From: Planctomicrobium sp051466335
GTDB lineage: Bacteria; Planctomycetota; Planctomycetia; Planctomycetales; Planctomycetaceae
Reading direction: 5' to 3'
Assembly: GCF_051466335.1 (NCBI RefSeq)
Contig: NZ_CP195793.1
Span: 1,364,001-1,428,000 of the forward strand
Length of the DNA stretch: 64,000 nt
Positions 45,682 through 55,087 of the stretch are shown here, in pieces; position 1 is the first letter of the stretch, and each line of letters opens with the position of its first letter. The notes below the pieces were generated by a model, which was not told where the DNA came from, did not search any database, and was given only the letters and a program-made list of their open reading frames with translations. A program made the position numbers and the translations under genes.

Positions 45682-46317
45682 ATGCGTGTCCTTGTGACGG
45701 CTGGTCCGACCCGTGAGTATCTCGACGATGTCCGTTATCTCTCAAACGCCAGCAGTGGGCGGATGGGATACGCTATCGCTGCCGCTGGCATTGAGCTCGG
45801 TTGGGAAGTTGTTCTCGTCAGCGGACCGGTTGAGCTCACTCCTCCGGCGGGCTGCGAGTTTCATTCAGTCGTCACGACGTCGGATATGCGGGAGGCGGCT
45901 ATCAGCCTATTCACTTCGTGCGACGGCGTCATCGCGAGTGCAGCAGTGTGCGATTACAAGCCGAAGGAACGGATTACAGGGAAGTTGAAGAAATCTGGAG
46001 GGCCGGTCACTCTGGAGATGATTGAGACCGACGATGTGCTGGCTGAGCTAGGGCGGATGAAAGACCATCGCTGGGTCGTCGGCTTCGCACTTGAAGCACA
46101 GAATCCGCGTGAGAATGCGCTGCAAAAGCTGCGTCGTAAGAACTGTGACTGGATTGTTCTGAACGCGCCCTCTGCGATAGGTTCAGACTTCAATGAAGTC
46201 GAGTTTATCAATTCGCAAAGCGAAACCGTTTGCAAGTGGAACGGGGCGAAAACAGAAGTCGCGGCGGATCTGACTGCATGGTTGAATGAGAATTCTCGCA
46301 GGCCGATTTCAGATTGA
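45682..46317 (+). CDS. coaB: Phosphopantothenate-cysteine ligase (CoaB only)
   Basis: 211 residues, corresponding to the C-terminal CoaB half of the usual bifunctional CoaBC (Dfp). It joins cysteine to 4'-phosphopantothenate in coenzyme A synthesis. Segments: VLVTAGPTREYLDDVRYLSNASSGRMGYAIA (nucleotide-binding start), ASAAVCDYKP, KLKKSGG and FALEAQNPRENALQKLRRKNCDWIVLN. No CoaC (flavin decarboxylase) domain is attached, and none lies in the window, so CoaB and CoaC are separate genes in this organism. ATG 45682 has GGAA six bases upstream. Confidence 0.93.
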   Translation: MRVLVTAGPTREYLDDVRYLSNASSGRMGYAIAAAGIELGWEVVLVSGPVELTPPAGCEFHSVVTTSDMREAAISLFTSCDGVIASAAVCDYKPKERITGKLKKSGGPVTLEMIETDDVLAELGRMKDHRWVVGFALEAQNPRENALQKLRRKNCDWIVLNAPSAIGSDFNEVEFINSQSETVCKWNGAKTEVAADLTAWLNENSRRPISD

Positions 46318-46395
46318 GCTGACTTAAAGGAAGGAGAGTGGTCTGGCGTTGGTAAATCTTGCTCGTATTGATTGCATGATCTTCAAACCCGATGA

Positions 46396-47592
46396 CTATT
46401 CTTCTTCGACCAGGTCTTCCATTAGAATGACTTCCAGATCTGATCCTTTGAGCTTCTTCAACGTTCGGAGATTCTCGTCATTCCAGCGAGGATCAGGGGC
46501 TCCTGAAATGAACCAGTCGCTGCCGTTGTCGGCGAGGATCATTCCGTACCGCTTTAAGGCTGTCAGGATCACCTGAACTTCTGGCGGAAATGGGGAGATG
46601 TCAAAATCGTTCTTCAGTCTGACCCGCATCCCCATCGGTGGTAGATCGAGATCTTTATGCTTGCTGGCCCAGTGGCTGGCGGGTGGGACATATGCCTTAC
46701 GTGTTCGTTGAACAGTGAATCTGAGCGCGTGTTTGATCTCACCTTGTTCTACGGCTTCGTCATATCGGACAAGTCCTGGGAAAATCGGGAGCCCCGCGGC
46801 GTCGGCACTCGTCCAGCCGATCGGCCGTTGAGTGTTGGTTTTTAGGCTGAAAATCGCACCTGATTCTGCCCGCCAGAGTTGTCCACTCGCGATCGGAAAG
46901 GCCCGAAAGAGTTCGTAGAGTTTAAGTTGATCGCGATCGATCACGATGACGTGACGGTCGCCATCGACGTTGGGATCTCCTTCGATCGGAGCATCAGGAG
47001 GAAGGGGGTAGGGGCCGGGGTCACTCTCGTCTCCGTAGGCTGTGTATCGGACTGGTTTAGGCTCGACATTTCCATCGACAACGACGTACGGAATTCCCAT
47101 TGGTGCGTCGTTCCAGTAGCCGGAACCGAAATCGCCATAAAGCGGCTTTTCACGCCCAATGCGATCGATCAACACTTGTGACAATGGGTCAACAGGTCGG
47201 TCATCGATGCGTTGATTCCAAGGGTCATCTTCCGGGAACACTTGAAACCCACCGAGTGAAGCACCAGGCCCGAGATGAATCACTCCTTTCTCATACGGAG
47301 CGGGAATCGGACGCTGCGGAACTGGCGGGGAATCGTCCTCGTCGTCGGAAGTGCTAGGTTGATTTACCTTTAGATCGGTATTGGATGTGATTTCATTTGT
47401 CTGCGGCGCAGTTTTTGCTTCGTAGAGCGATGTTGGCGAGTCGAGAGCGAGTGCTTGGGGATCTGCCGCATCATTTTCACTCCGGTCGAAAACGAGAACA
47501 CCTACGACGACCAAGGCGATGGCAGCTGCAAGTACCAGATACTCAACGGATTTCGGGATTTTCATGCCAATTGAATTGGTTGGAGTGGTCAA
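46396..47592 (-). CDS. Membrane-anchored protein of unknown function
   Basis: 398 residues. One N-terminal transmembrane helix (VEYLVLAAAIALVVVGVLVF), an acidic/proline-rich linker to about 110, then a well-formed extracytoplasmic domain of about 270 residues with motifs DRHVIVIDRDQLKLYELFRA, RPIGWTSADAAGLPIFPGL, PPMGMRVRLK and LKRYGMILADNGSDWFISG. The domain resembles a widespread family of secreted proteins found in bacteria and elsewhere whose function I do not know. TTG 47592 has AAGGA at good distance; ATG 47565 gives nine fewer residues and is also possible. Convergent with coaB. Confidence 0.72.
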   Translation of the reverse strand: MTTPTNSIGMKIPKSVEYLVLAAAIALVVVGVLVFDRSENDAADPQALALDSPTSLYEAKTAPQTNEITSNTDLKVNQPSTSDDEDDSPPVPQRPIPAPYEKGVIHLGPGASLGGFQVFPEDDPWNQRIDDRPVDPLSQVLIDRIGREKPLYGDFGSGYWNDAPMGIPYVVVDGNVEPKPVRYTAYGDESDPGPYPLPPDAPIEGDPNVDGDRHVIVIDRDQLKLYELFRAFPIASGQLWRAESGAIFSLKTNTQRPIGWTSADAAGLPIFPGLVRYDEAVEQGEIKHALRFTVQRTRKAYVPPASHWASKHKDLDLPPMGMRVRLKNDFDISPFPPEVQVILTALKRYGMILADNGSDWFISGAPDPRWNDENLRTLKKLKGSDLEVILMEDLVEEE

Positions 47593-47813
47593 GCAAATTC
47601 CTTATTCATTGAGATAGGTGGTAAATCGCCCCTAGGCAACAAGATTCTCCTTTGGGGATCGGTTTCACTAACTCTTAAAACAAGATTTACCGGTTGTCTC
47701 GAATGGGATTAGATCTGAGATTTCAAAAAAGAGTGGCGTAATGAATTGTTCGTGGGGGTAAACTTGAGTGTCCTGCCGCAGTATTATTCGTATTGGCAGA
47801 GTTGAGGTGGAAC

Positions 47814-49511
47814 ATGACGATGAAATCAAATTTGCGAACCATCTGGAAGTTTATCGCAAAGCGTCAGTGTGCTCCCCGATTTTCGGTGATGAGTCGCGTT
47901 CAAGGAAAGAGGCTCGCTGTAATCGCGGCATCTGTTGCATTCACCACTTTGGGCGAAATTTCGACCGCAGACGCCCAGCTGTTTCTACCAAGGCAACCTG
48001 CCAATCAGTTCGGCCAACCGGTTGTCGTCACACCGGTGCCAGTGCCGGTACAGGTGAATCGTCCGACTCTTTCTACTCAGCAGGCATTGATTGATCTGGC
48101 TTCACGACACGAAGTGTGCATGGTTGTCGGAGAAGATTTTGCCAGCCGGTATATTGGGAGCCGCACCGTCGAAGAAGGACCGTTTCAGGACTTTGTCATG
48201 GGGGCTCAGCTTTCTGGGGTCCAGAAAACCAATGCTCAGACGACCGTGGATTTTCTGGCCGATCAAAACGCAGCCCGGATGTTGGTTGTGCTGAAGGGGC
48301 AAACCGAAAACGACACCGTCGCACAAGTGCGTCAGTCAGCAGTCCGTTCGGCTGGAGTGTTTTTCTTCGAAATGACCAAGCAGGTCGAGTTCAATGGAGG
48401 CACGTTCACGACTTGGAGTCCCTCCGCGTCGATTTCGATTAACCAACGAAATCTGGGAGCAGCAACTCCGGTCAGCAATATTCCTTTACTCGGCCCATTG
48501 GCGAACAACATTGCGTTGAATGTTGCTGAGCAGCAAAAGCCGATGTCGGAGAACTTTGCGGCTCATCGAGTCACTCAACAGATCGCGCCGACATTCAATT
48601 CCAGACTGGATGAATCGCTGAAGGGGCTGAACGAGTCGCTGCACGGAAGTTTTCGGGATTATCTCACTCGTTCGAACCTGCTTCCAAGCAAGGTTTCGCC
48701 GATGACAACGGGAGATGCTGTCCTGGTAGGGGTGGAGTTTCTCCCCTCGACAACTGCCAGTGGCGCGAATCTCACTGGTTCAGGTCCGACGCCACGAGCG
48801 ACGACGAAACTGGGAACAAGTCGCCTGATTGGATTTGCAGCTCACTCCAATACAAGTGACCAGCCCGTGATCCCTGCAGGGCAGTATTCACTGGATGGCA
48901 CCTCATTGAGGAACCGTGCTTGTTTAATGATTAATGCGTCATTGGTTAAGAATCTATCGGAACGATTCAATCTCAATGGGCGTGTGATTCCTGATTCTCA
49001 GATTTCCCCGTTGCTAAGCGGCAACCTGAATATTGATTCGGATGCCAAGCCAAACCTTTATACGGTCATTCTGGATCAGGACGAGCCATTGACGGCTGTG
49101 TTTGATCAAGGAGAAATCGTTCTGAGTATTAAAGCGGTGATTCGTCCCGTGATTGGTTCGGATCTACCGCCTCAGATCATCAAGATTGGAATTGTTCCGC
49201 TCGTCGACAATGGGAAGTTGCATTTCGATTCTCAGTCACGCGGCATCTTCCCCGTAAATGACAACGAAGAAGGACGGCTGGGAGAGGCCAGTGCAGCGAT
49301 TGTAGAGCAGATGATCGAGAGTCGGCTGAATGATTATTCATTCAACGCTCAATACGACCTGAATCGATCACAGGATCAAAGTTGTTTCACCGTGCGAATC
49401 ACGGGGATCACGCTGGTCGATAACTGGATGACCGTGGCAGTGGAAGATGTCCCCGCCTTAGCGGCAGAAGCGAAGAGTGAAGGGGAGATTCTTCCGACTT
49501 TGGCCCGGTAG
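47814..49511 (+). CDS. Large exported protein of unknown function
   Basis: 565 residues. Long cationic N-terminus followed by a signal-like segment (AVIAASVAFTTLGEISTADA), so it is probably secreted. No recognised domain. Features: QPVVVTPVPVPVQVNRP linker, a mixed alpha/beta middle (residues 90-250), internal segments QIAPTFNSRLDESLKGLNES that look amphipathic, and a beta-rich C-terminal third with LTAVFDQGEIVLSIKAVIRP. ATG 47814 has AGGTGGA three to nine bases upstream. Stands alone, ahead of convergent moaE. Homologues would be expected in other planctomycetes. Confidence 0.6.
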   Translation: MTMKSNLRTIWKFIAKRQCAPRFSVMSRVQGKRLAVIAASVAFTTLGEISTADAQLFLPRQPANQFGQPVVVTPVPVPVQVNRPTLSTQQALIDLASRHEVCMVVGEDFASRYIGSRTVEEGPFQDFVMGAQLSGVQKTNAQTTVDFLADQNAARMLVVLKGQTENDTVAQVRQSAVRSAGVFFFEMTKQVEFNGGTFTTWSPSASISINQRNLGAATPVSNIPLLGPLANNIALNVAEQQKPMSENFAAHRVTQQIAPTFNSRLDESLKGLNESLHGSFRDYLTRSNLLPSKVSPMTTGDAVLVGVEFLPSTTASGANLTGSGPTPRATTKLGTSRLIGFAAHSNTSDQPVIPAGQYSLDGTSLRNRACLMINASLVKNLSERFNLNGRVIPDSQISPLLSGNLNIDSDAKPNLYTVILDQDEPLTAVFDQGEIVLSIKAVIRPVIGSDLPPQIIKIGIVPLVDNGKLHFDSQSRGIFPVNDNEEGRLGEASAAIVEQMIESRLNDYSFNAQYDLNRSQDQSCFTVRITGITLVDNWMTVAVEDVPALAAEAKSEGEILPTLAR

Positions 49512-49612
49512 GCTGAGTCGCCGATGTCGCCGGTTTCGACGTGGCTGAGGTTGTTTCAGGTGCAGTGCTCGGCTGCCGTGCACGCGATCGTCTCATAGAG
49601 ATTATTTCGGTA

Positions 49613-50062
49613 TCACTGCTTGAAAGTGATCGCTGGTGACGGTTCTGGGTGGATCCATTCTGTCGATCCATCATCCCAGTTTTCCTTCTTCCAGACAGGG
49701 ACTCGTTTTTTGAGTTCATCAATGAGGTACTGGCTCGCTGCGTAGGCATCTTGACGATGAGGAGAACTCACAGCGATTGCGACGCTTGTTTCGGTCAGTT
49801 CCAATCGGCCGAGCCTGTGGACCATCGCCAGGCGAGAGACGGGCCATTGAGCGCAGGCTTCGTCTGCGATTTTGCTCATCACCTTGACCGCCATTTCGGG
49901 GTAGGCTTCGTAGTCGAGCGCCAGTGTCCTGCGGCCCTGTGTCAGTTCGCGGACCGTCCCCAAAAATAGAATCACTGCTCCAGCCTGTGGCGTCGTCACA
50001 AACCGGATTAGATCCACGGTTTGGATTTCGTCAGTCGTGATATCAATGAGTCGCTCTGACAT
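49613..50062 (-). CDS. moaE: Molybdopterin synthase catalytic subunit MoaE
   Basis: 149 residues. MoaE with MoaD puts two sulfurs into precursor Z (cPMP) to make molybdopterin. Motifs: GAVILFLGTVRE, LALDYEAYPEMA, MVHRLGRLELTETSVAIAVSSPHR and the active-site lysines in KKRVPVWKKE. moaD is not beside it in the window; instead it follows a DUF1501 gene by 14 bases on the same strand. Confidence 0.95.
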   Translation of the reverse strand: MSERLIDITTDEIQTVDLIRFVTTPQAGAVILFLGTVRELTQGRRTLALDYEAYPEMAVKVMSKIADEACAQWPVSRLAMVHRLGRLELTETSVAIAVSSPHRQDAYAASQYLIDELKKRVPVWKKENWDDGSTEWIHPEPSPAITFKQ

Positions 50063-50076
50063 GTGTTCGCCAGCTA

Positions 50077-51513
50077 TCAGCCCGTAACGAGTTTCTTGAA
50101 GAATGAGCCTTCATTCACTGTGGGGCGTTCGGGCCGCCCTTTGTGCAAATAAGTCAGATCCATGTTTGAGAGGCCGAGGAGATGGAGGATCGATGCGTGC
50201 AAGTCGTGGACGTGCAATCGATCTTCGACCGCTCGCAGGCCGAGTTCATCGGTGGTTCCAAGGGTCTGGCCCCCCTTCACGCCTCCTCCAGCCATCCACA
50301 TCGTGAAACCTGTCGGGTTGTGATCCCGGCCGTTTCCTTGTTCCGACATCGGAGTTCGCCCGAATTCACCGCCCCAGATGACCAATGTTTCATCCAGAAG
50401 TCCTCGTTGCTTCAGGTCTCTTAAAAGACCGGCGACGGGGAGGTCCATTGCTTTGCACAGTCTGGAATGATTCGTTTCCAGTCCAGCATGGGCATCCCAT
50501 TTACTGCCGGCTCCATGATAGAGCTGAACGAAGCGTACTCCACGCTCCACCAGCCTTCGAGAGAGAAGGCACATTCGTCCGTAGACTTCGGTTTCCTTTT
50601 TGTCGATGCCATAAAGTTGCATCGTCGATTCAGACTCTTTTGTCAGATCGACTGCCTCTGGAGCCTGTGCCTGCATGCGGAATGCGAGCTCATAGCTACG
50701 AAGTCGGGCATCAAGTTCAGATTGGTCAGAGTGAGCTTCAGCGTAATCCTTGTTGAGAGTGTTCAGTAAATCCAGCTTGGCGAGTTGTCGCGAGTGCGAG
50801 ATTCCTTCGGGTGTGTTGAGATTCGGGATCGGCTGTGATCCTTCTGAAAGATGAACCCCTTGATAGACCGCTGGCATGAAGCCCGCGCTCCAGTTTCGTG
50901 GACCGTTGGTCACGGATGAGCGGTTATCCTGCAGGACCACATAGGCGGGAAGGTTCGAGTTTTCACTGCCAAGTCCATAGCTGACCCAGCTCCCCAGTGA
51001 TGGGCGTCCACCGAGGATCGAGCAGGTATTCATCTGGCAAACGCCTGCGGAATGGTTGATGCCATCCTGCCAGCAGGAGCGAAGAACGGCGATGTCATCG
51101 ACACACGTGGCGATTTCTGGCAGCCATTCAGAGACCCATGTTCCTGCTTCGCCGTGTTGCTTCCACGTTCGGGGTGACCCCATCAGCGGGGCCTTTCCTT
51201 CTCCCATCGCGAGAATTACTTTTCCGAAGCTCTCGGGAAGTTGTTGTCCATCAAGATCATTCAGGAGCGGCTTGGGATCGAACGTGTCGATGTGGCTGGG
51301 GCCACCTTCCATGAACAGAAAGATGACGTTCTTTGCTGTTGCAGGGAAATGTGGAATTGCTCGTCCCGCGGCAGAAAGGATTGATTTTTCCTGAGCGAGG
51401 CTGACTCCCTCGTTTGCCAGCAATCCGGACAGTGCCACCGCGCCAAATCCTGCACCACTTCGTGTGAGGAATTCACGTCGGGATGTTGGCAGGTGGATGT
51501 GCGGTGTAAACAT
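50077..51513 (-). CDS. DUF1501 protein, Tat-exported
   Basis: 478 residues. Twin-arginine signal TSRREFLTRSGAGFGAVALSG. The body is the alkaline-phosphatase/sulfatase-like DUF1501 fold: NVIFLFMEGGPSHIDTFDPK, CWQDGINHSAGVCQMNT, ERGVRFVQLYHGAGSKWDAHAG and VIWGGEFGRTPMSEQGNGRDHNP. In planctomycetes DUF1501 genes nearly always sit beside a PSCyt1-DUF1549-DUF1553 partner, as here (nine bases away). Thought to act together on extracellular substrates, possibly complex glycans or sulfated compounds; function unproven. Confidence 0.93.
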   Translation of the reverse strand: MFTPHIHLPTSRREFLTRSGAGFGAVALSGLLANEGVSLAQEKSILSAAGRAIPHFPATAKNVIFLFMEGGPSHIDTFDPKPLLNDLDGQQLPESFGKVILAMGEGKAPLMGSPRTWKQHGEAGTWVSEWLPEIATCVDDIAVLRSCWQDGINHSAGVCQMNTCSILGGRPSLGSWVSYGLGSENSNLPAYVVLQDNRSSVTNGPRNWSAGFMPAVYQGVHLSEGSQPIPNLNTPEGISHSRQLAKLDLLNTLNKDYAEAHSDQSELDARLRSYELAFRMQAQAPEAVDLTKESESTMQLYGIDKKETEVYGRMCLLSRRLVERGVRFVQLYHGAGSKWDAHAGLETNHSRLCKAMDLPVAGLLRDLKQRGLLDETLVIWGGEFGRTPMSEQGNGRDHNPTGFTMWMAGGGVKGGQTLGTTDELGLRAVEDRLHVHDLHASILHLLGLSNMDLTYLHKGRPERPTVNEGSFFKKLVTG

Positions 51514-51522
51514 TCGCGTTCC

Positions 51523-54500
51523 CTAATCTACGTAAAGAAATTCGTTGGAGTTCAGCAGGATGTGGCAAAGATCACGAAATGCTGACACTCGAGCATCCTG
51601 AACTCGGCGACTCTTCGCGTCTGAATCAATGTTCAGGCCACTGGCGGATGAGTCCTGATAAATTCCAGGACTGGGATCGAACTTCCAGTAGCCAATCGTA
51701 TCGTCGAATGACTCCTCCGATGTGAGGAGGAGTCTGTGTAGCGACAGCGTCCCTTTTGACAGGCGAACGTCGTCAATCAGGCCATCGAATTGCTCATCGG
51801 GGAATCTCATCCCCAACGTGAATGGTTGATTGTTCTCCAGACCGCCGATGATGTCGTGCTGAACTTCTGCGATGTTCAGAGGCTCATCATCGTTAGAGAG
51901 GTCCTTGAGGTAGAATGTCGCCGTCCCGGGGGCCGTCGCTGTTCCCATCTTGATGCTGACGGCAGCGAAGTAAGGCTTGTTGATGTCAATGTGCTGATCA
52001 GAGAAAATCGCAGCTTCGTGAATCTTTCCGGAGCTATTGCGACCAAACATTTGCAGGACCAGCGTCTGCGGTTTTCGTCGCGATCCTTTGCCTGTCACCC
52101 CGAATGCCCATCCTCCTTGGTCTCCATTTTTCCATTTGGCTGCGATTGTGCGAACCTTGCCTGAGTCGTAAATAGACCGCAGTTGAAAGTAGGACTCGAT
52201 AGTTAAGTCATCGAGGTTCATCCGGGAATCCGTGGTAATGGACAGAGGGGTGATCCTCTGTTCGCTGTGCAGTACAATCGCCTGACCATCGCGATATGGC
52301 ATTTTTCCTGTCTGCGTTTCGATGGCGATCTGAGATTCATTCGCTGCTTCTGAAGTCTGCGTTTCGATGAATTGTCTCGCTGCCTGAACTTCCCGATCTG
52401 TCGGGGAACGGCCAAAGACTGTCCACCAGAGCCTGTCGATGAGGTGGTGAATCTCTGGATTGACTTCCTCCGTTTCGGAAAGAACACGCTTGGCCAGCAC
52501 GTCTGCATGACGAATCATCACCTGGCTGTTGATGAGCAGCAGCGACTGAATCGGCGATGTCGTGGTGTCGCGGCTACTGGCGCTCGAGAAGAACTGCGGC
52601 AGATCGAACGCGTCCAGAAGAGGATCACGGCTGTTTCGCATGTAGCGAGTGTAAATCGATCGGACCGGCTGATCCGGGAGTGCTCCGGGGCCACCTTGGT
52701 TCCATCGCAATTGACCGGTCACGGCCAGAATCGAATCACGAATTTGCTCAGCATCCAGTCGTCGTGTCGGAGCATGCCAGAGGAACAGGTTGAGAGGGTC
52801 GGTGACATGATGCGAGTCTCGGTCAGGATGGTTGGCTGCCTGACGGTAAGTCGCTGACGTCAGGATCTGTTTGTGAAGCGATTTGAATCTCCACCCACCA
52901 TCCAGAAAGCTGATTGTCAGCCAATCGAGAAGTTCAGGATGCGAAGGTGGCGCTCCCAGACGACCAAAATCACTGCTGTTTTCTGCAAGTCCGCGGCCGA
53001 AATGATACTGCCAGACACGGTTCACGATGACACGGGCCGTGAGCGGATTGTCACGCTGAGTCATCCATTTGGCCAGTGTGGTGCGGCGGCCGGTGGAGTT
53101 CGGAATTGGGAGGGATTCGATTTCCGCTGGGAAGTTCGCGAGAATTGTTGGGAATCCCGGAGGAACAATCGTCCCTTTTTTCGGAACGATCGTTGGAGCA
53201 CTTTCAGGTCCGACATCGGTGACCGTCATCGGCAAGGGGAGAGGGGCTGGCTTGTCGGCAGCGAATTGAGCGAGTTGCCGACGCAGTTCGAGGATTTTCT
53301 CCTTCTGCTCTCCCTTCATCTTGCCGTCGATGCCATCGTGTTCGAAATAGACTTGTCTCCATGCGAGTGCGACAAGTTGAGTTTCTTCAGGGGTGCGTGC
53401 TTCGGGCGCCTTTCGGATCATCTCCTGAATGTCATCCGGAAAGCGTCCAACTGCCAACTCTTCTCCGGCGTCCTTGTAGACTTTTTCCAGAGCCTCAAGT
53501 TGCGATCGCAAGTCGACGGTTTTCTCTTCGTACTCTTGGAGTTTCTTCGCGTATTCCTCGCATTCAGCAGCTGTGGCTGCCGGGAGGGAGTCCTGTGGAA
53601 GGATTGGCTCGAAGAAGGCTCGCAACCGGTAGTAATCGGTTTGGAGGAGGGGATCGAATTTGTGGTCATGGCAGCGAGCGCACTGCAATCCAAGCCCGAG
53701 GAAAACGTCGCTGGTGACGTCAGTAATTTCGTTCAAAATCCCGGTCCATTGTCCGCGAACATCTCGGGCGTTGTACTCGTAAATTCCTTGCCGCAGGTAA
53801 CCGGTCGCGGTGAGCGCATCCGGGTTTCCGGGGAACATTTCATCCCCTGCAATCTGCTCTTGAATGAACTGATCGTACGGTTTGTCTGAGTTGAACGAAC
53901 TGACGACGTAGTCACGATAACGCCACGCCTGTGGGCGAAAACCGTCTGCTCGATAGCCATCGGAGTCGGAGTAGCGAACGAGATCTAGCCAGTGCCGTCC
54001 CCAACGCTCGCCGTATTCGGGGCGTGCGAGCAGATGGTCGATCAGCCGTTCATAAGCGTCAGGGGCTTCGTCGGCGACAAATGTCCGAATTTCATCCGCT
54101 GAAGGGGGGAGTCCGATGAGATCTTGGTAGACTCGACGAATCAGAGTGCGGCGGTCTGCTTCTGGAGCGGGTGTGAGATTGTTCTGCTGCTGTTTCTGGG
54201 AAATGAACGAGTCGATTTCGTTGCGGCACCACGATTCATCAGCGTCGGTTGGAATCTGAGGGGCAGCGAGCGGTTGAATGGCCCACCATTTTCGATCGTC
54301 CTCCGAGAACTGTTCCCGATTCTTCCGCACAGCGACTTTGCCATCATCCCCCGGCCAGTATGCGCCATCGTTGATCCACGCGACAATGACATCGATCTTG
54401 TCTTGGGTGAGCTTTCCAGAAGGGGGCATCTCGAAAGATTCGAAGCGTATCGCTTCAACGATCAGGCTTTCTTCGGCATGGTCGGGGACGATTGATGCTC

Positions 54501-54768
54501 CTGAGTCACCACCGAGAAGCATGTGGCCGCGACTATCCAGTCGCAATCCCCCTTTTTGAGCGTCCGGGCCGTGGCATTGAAAACAGTGTTCGGCGAGGAG
54601 CGGCCGGATCACATTCTCAAAGTGCCTGAATTTCTCGGGTGGAAGATCAGATGCTGCTGCGATGGAGGACAATGCCAGAATGACGAGAATGCTTGCAGTT
54701 CGAACAGGCCGAAGGCCGGCGATTGTGCAGTGGAATTTGATGGCAAAGCGTGACATCGGCAGCATCAT
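51523..54768 (-). CDS. PSCyt1-DUF1549-DUF1553 heme protein with inserted LamG domain
   Basis: 1081 residues. Signal peptide (ASILVILALSSIAAA), planctomycete cytochrome c domain PSCyt1 with CFQCH near residue 62 and GLRLDSR, then DUF1549 (PSCyt2: EIDSFISQKQ, RWGRHWLDLVRYSDSDGY), a middle coiled segment, then DUF1553 (PSD1: PLTARVIVNRVWQYHFGRGL, DAFDLPQFFSSASSRDTTTSPIQSL). A LamG/concanavalin-like domain (about 830-1010: DDLTIESYFQLRS ... FTLGMRFPDEQFDGLIDDVRLS) is placed before the C-terminal end NSNEFLYVD, which is the usual DUF1553 terminus. LamG suggests glycan binding. Two adjacent ATGs (54768, 54765) are possible starts. Forms the standard pair with DUF1501. Confidence 0.92.
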   Translation of the reverse strand: MMLPMSRFAIKFHCTIAGLRPVRTASILVILALSSIAAASDLPPEKFRHFENVIRPLLAEHCFQCHGPDAQKGGLRLDSRGHMLLGGDSGASIVPDHAEESLIVEAIRFESFEMPPSGKLTQDKIDVIVAWINDGAYWPGDDGKVAVRKNREQFSEDDRKWWAIQPLAAPQIPTDADESWCRNEIDSFISQKQQQNNLTPAPEADRRTLIRRVYQDLIGLPPSADEIRTFVADEAPDAYERLIDHLLARPEYGERWGRHWLDLVRYSDSDGYRADGFRPQAWRYRDYVVSSFNSDKPYDQFIQEQIAGDEMFPGNPDALTATGYLRQGIYEYNARDVRGQWTGILNEITDVTSDVFLGLGLQCARCHDHKFDPLLQTDYYRLRAFFEPILPQDSLPAATAAECEEYAKKLQEYEEKTVDLRSQLEALEKVYKDAGEELAVGRFPDDIQEMIRKAPEARTPEETQLVALAWRQVYFEHDGIDGKMKGEQKEKILELRRQLAQFAADKPAPLPLPMTVTDVGPESAPTIVPKKGTIVPPGFPTILANFPAEIESLPIPNSTGRRTTLAKWMTQRDNPLTARVIVNRVWQYHFGRGLAENSSDFGRLGAPPSHPELLDWLTISFLDGGWRFKSLHKQILTSATYRQAANHPDRDSHHVTDPLNLFLWHAPTRRLDAEQIRDSILAVTGQLRWNQGGPGALPDQPVRSIYTRYMRNSRDPLLDAFDLPQFFSSASSRDTTTSPIQSLLLINSQVMIRHADVLAKRVLSETEEVNPEIHHLIDRLWWTVFGRSPTDREVQAARQFIETQTSEAANESQIAIETQTGKMPYRDGQAIVLHSEQRITPLSITTDSRMNLDDLTIESYFQLRSIYDSGKVRTIAAKWKNGDQGGWAFGVTGKGSRRKPQTLVLQMFGRNSSGKIHEAAIFSDQHIDINKPYFAAVSIKMGTATAPGTATFYLKDLSNDDEPLNIAEVQHDIIGGLENNQPFTLGMRFPDEQFDGLIDDVRLSKGTLSLHRLLLTSEESFDDTIGYWKFDPSPGIYQDSSASGLNIDSDAKSRRVQDARVSAFRDLCHILLNSNEFLYVD

Positions 54769-55087
54769 TCTTTGAAATTTGAAAGCAGAGTGGATGTGGC
54801 GTGAATGATTTACATTAGATCATTCCAAAGCGTTGAGTTCCTTGTGGAAGGCGCGGTTTGGTGGGCGCAGAACTACCGGTTCAGAGGTTAAACCGTATGA
54901 AGCCACGTGCAATCATAGGGATTACCCTGTTGCAATCCAACCAAAATCATCATTATTGCTGGCACAATCACCCGGGTATCGCTGGAGGGGTTGCGAGAGT
55001 TGATCGCACTTTTCAGGAGTAAGTGTCATTGATTGACTCTTAAACCGAGGTCAGTTCCTGATTCAGCACCCGTGCGGAGTTTTGAGA
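54769..55087. other. Divergent promoter region, no gene seen
   Basis: About 320 bases between the PSCyt1/DUF1501/moaE unit (minus) and the glycerophosphodiesterase gene (plus). Confidence 0.5.

Noticed and set aside
52873..53889. 338-codon open frame on the plus strand
   Set aside because: Antisense to the DUF1549/DUF1553 gene; no signal, domain or ribosome site.
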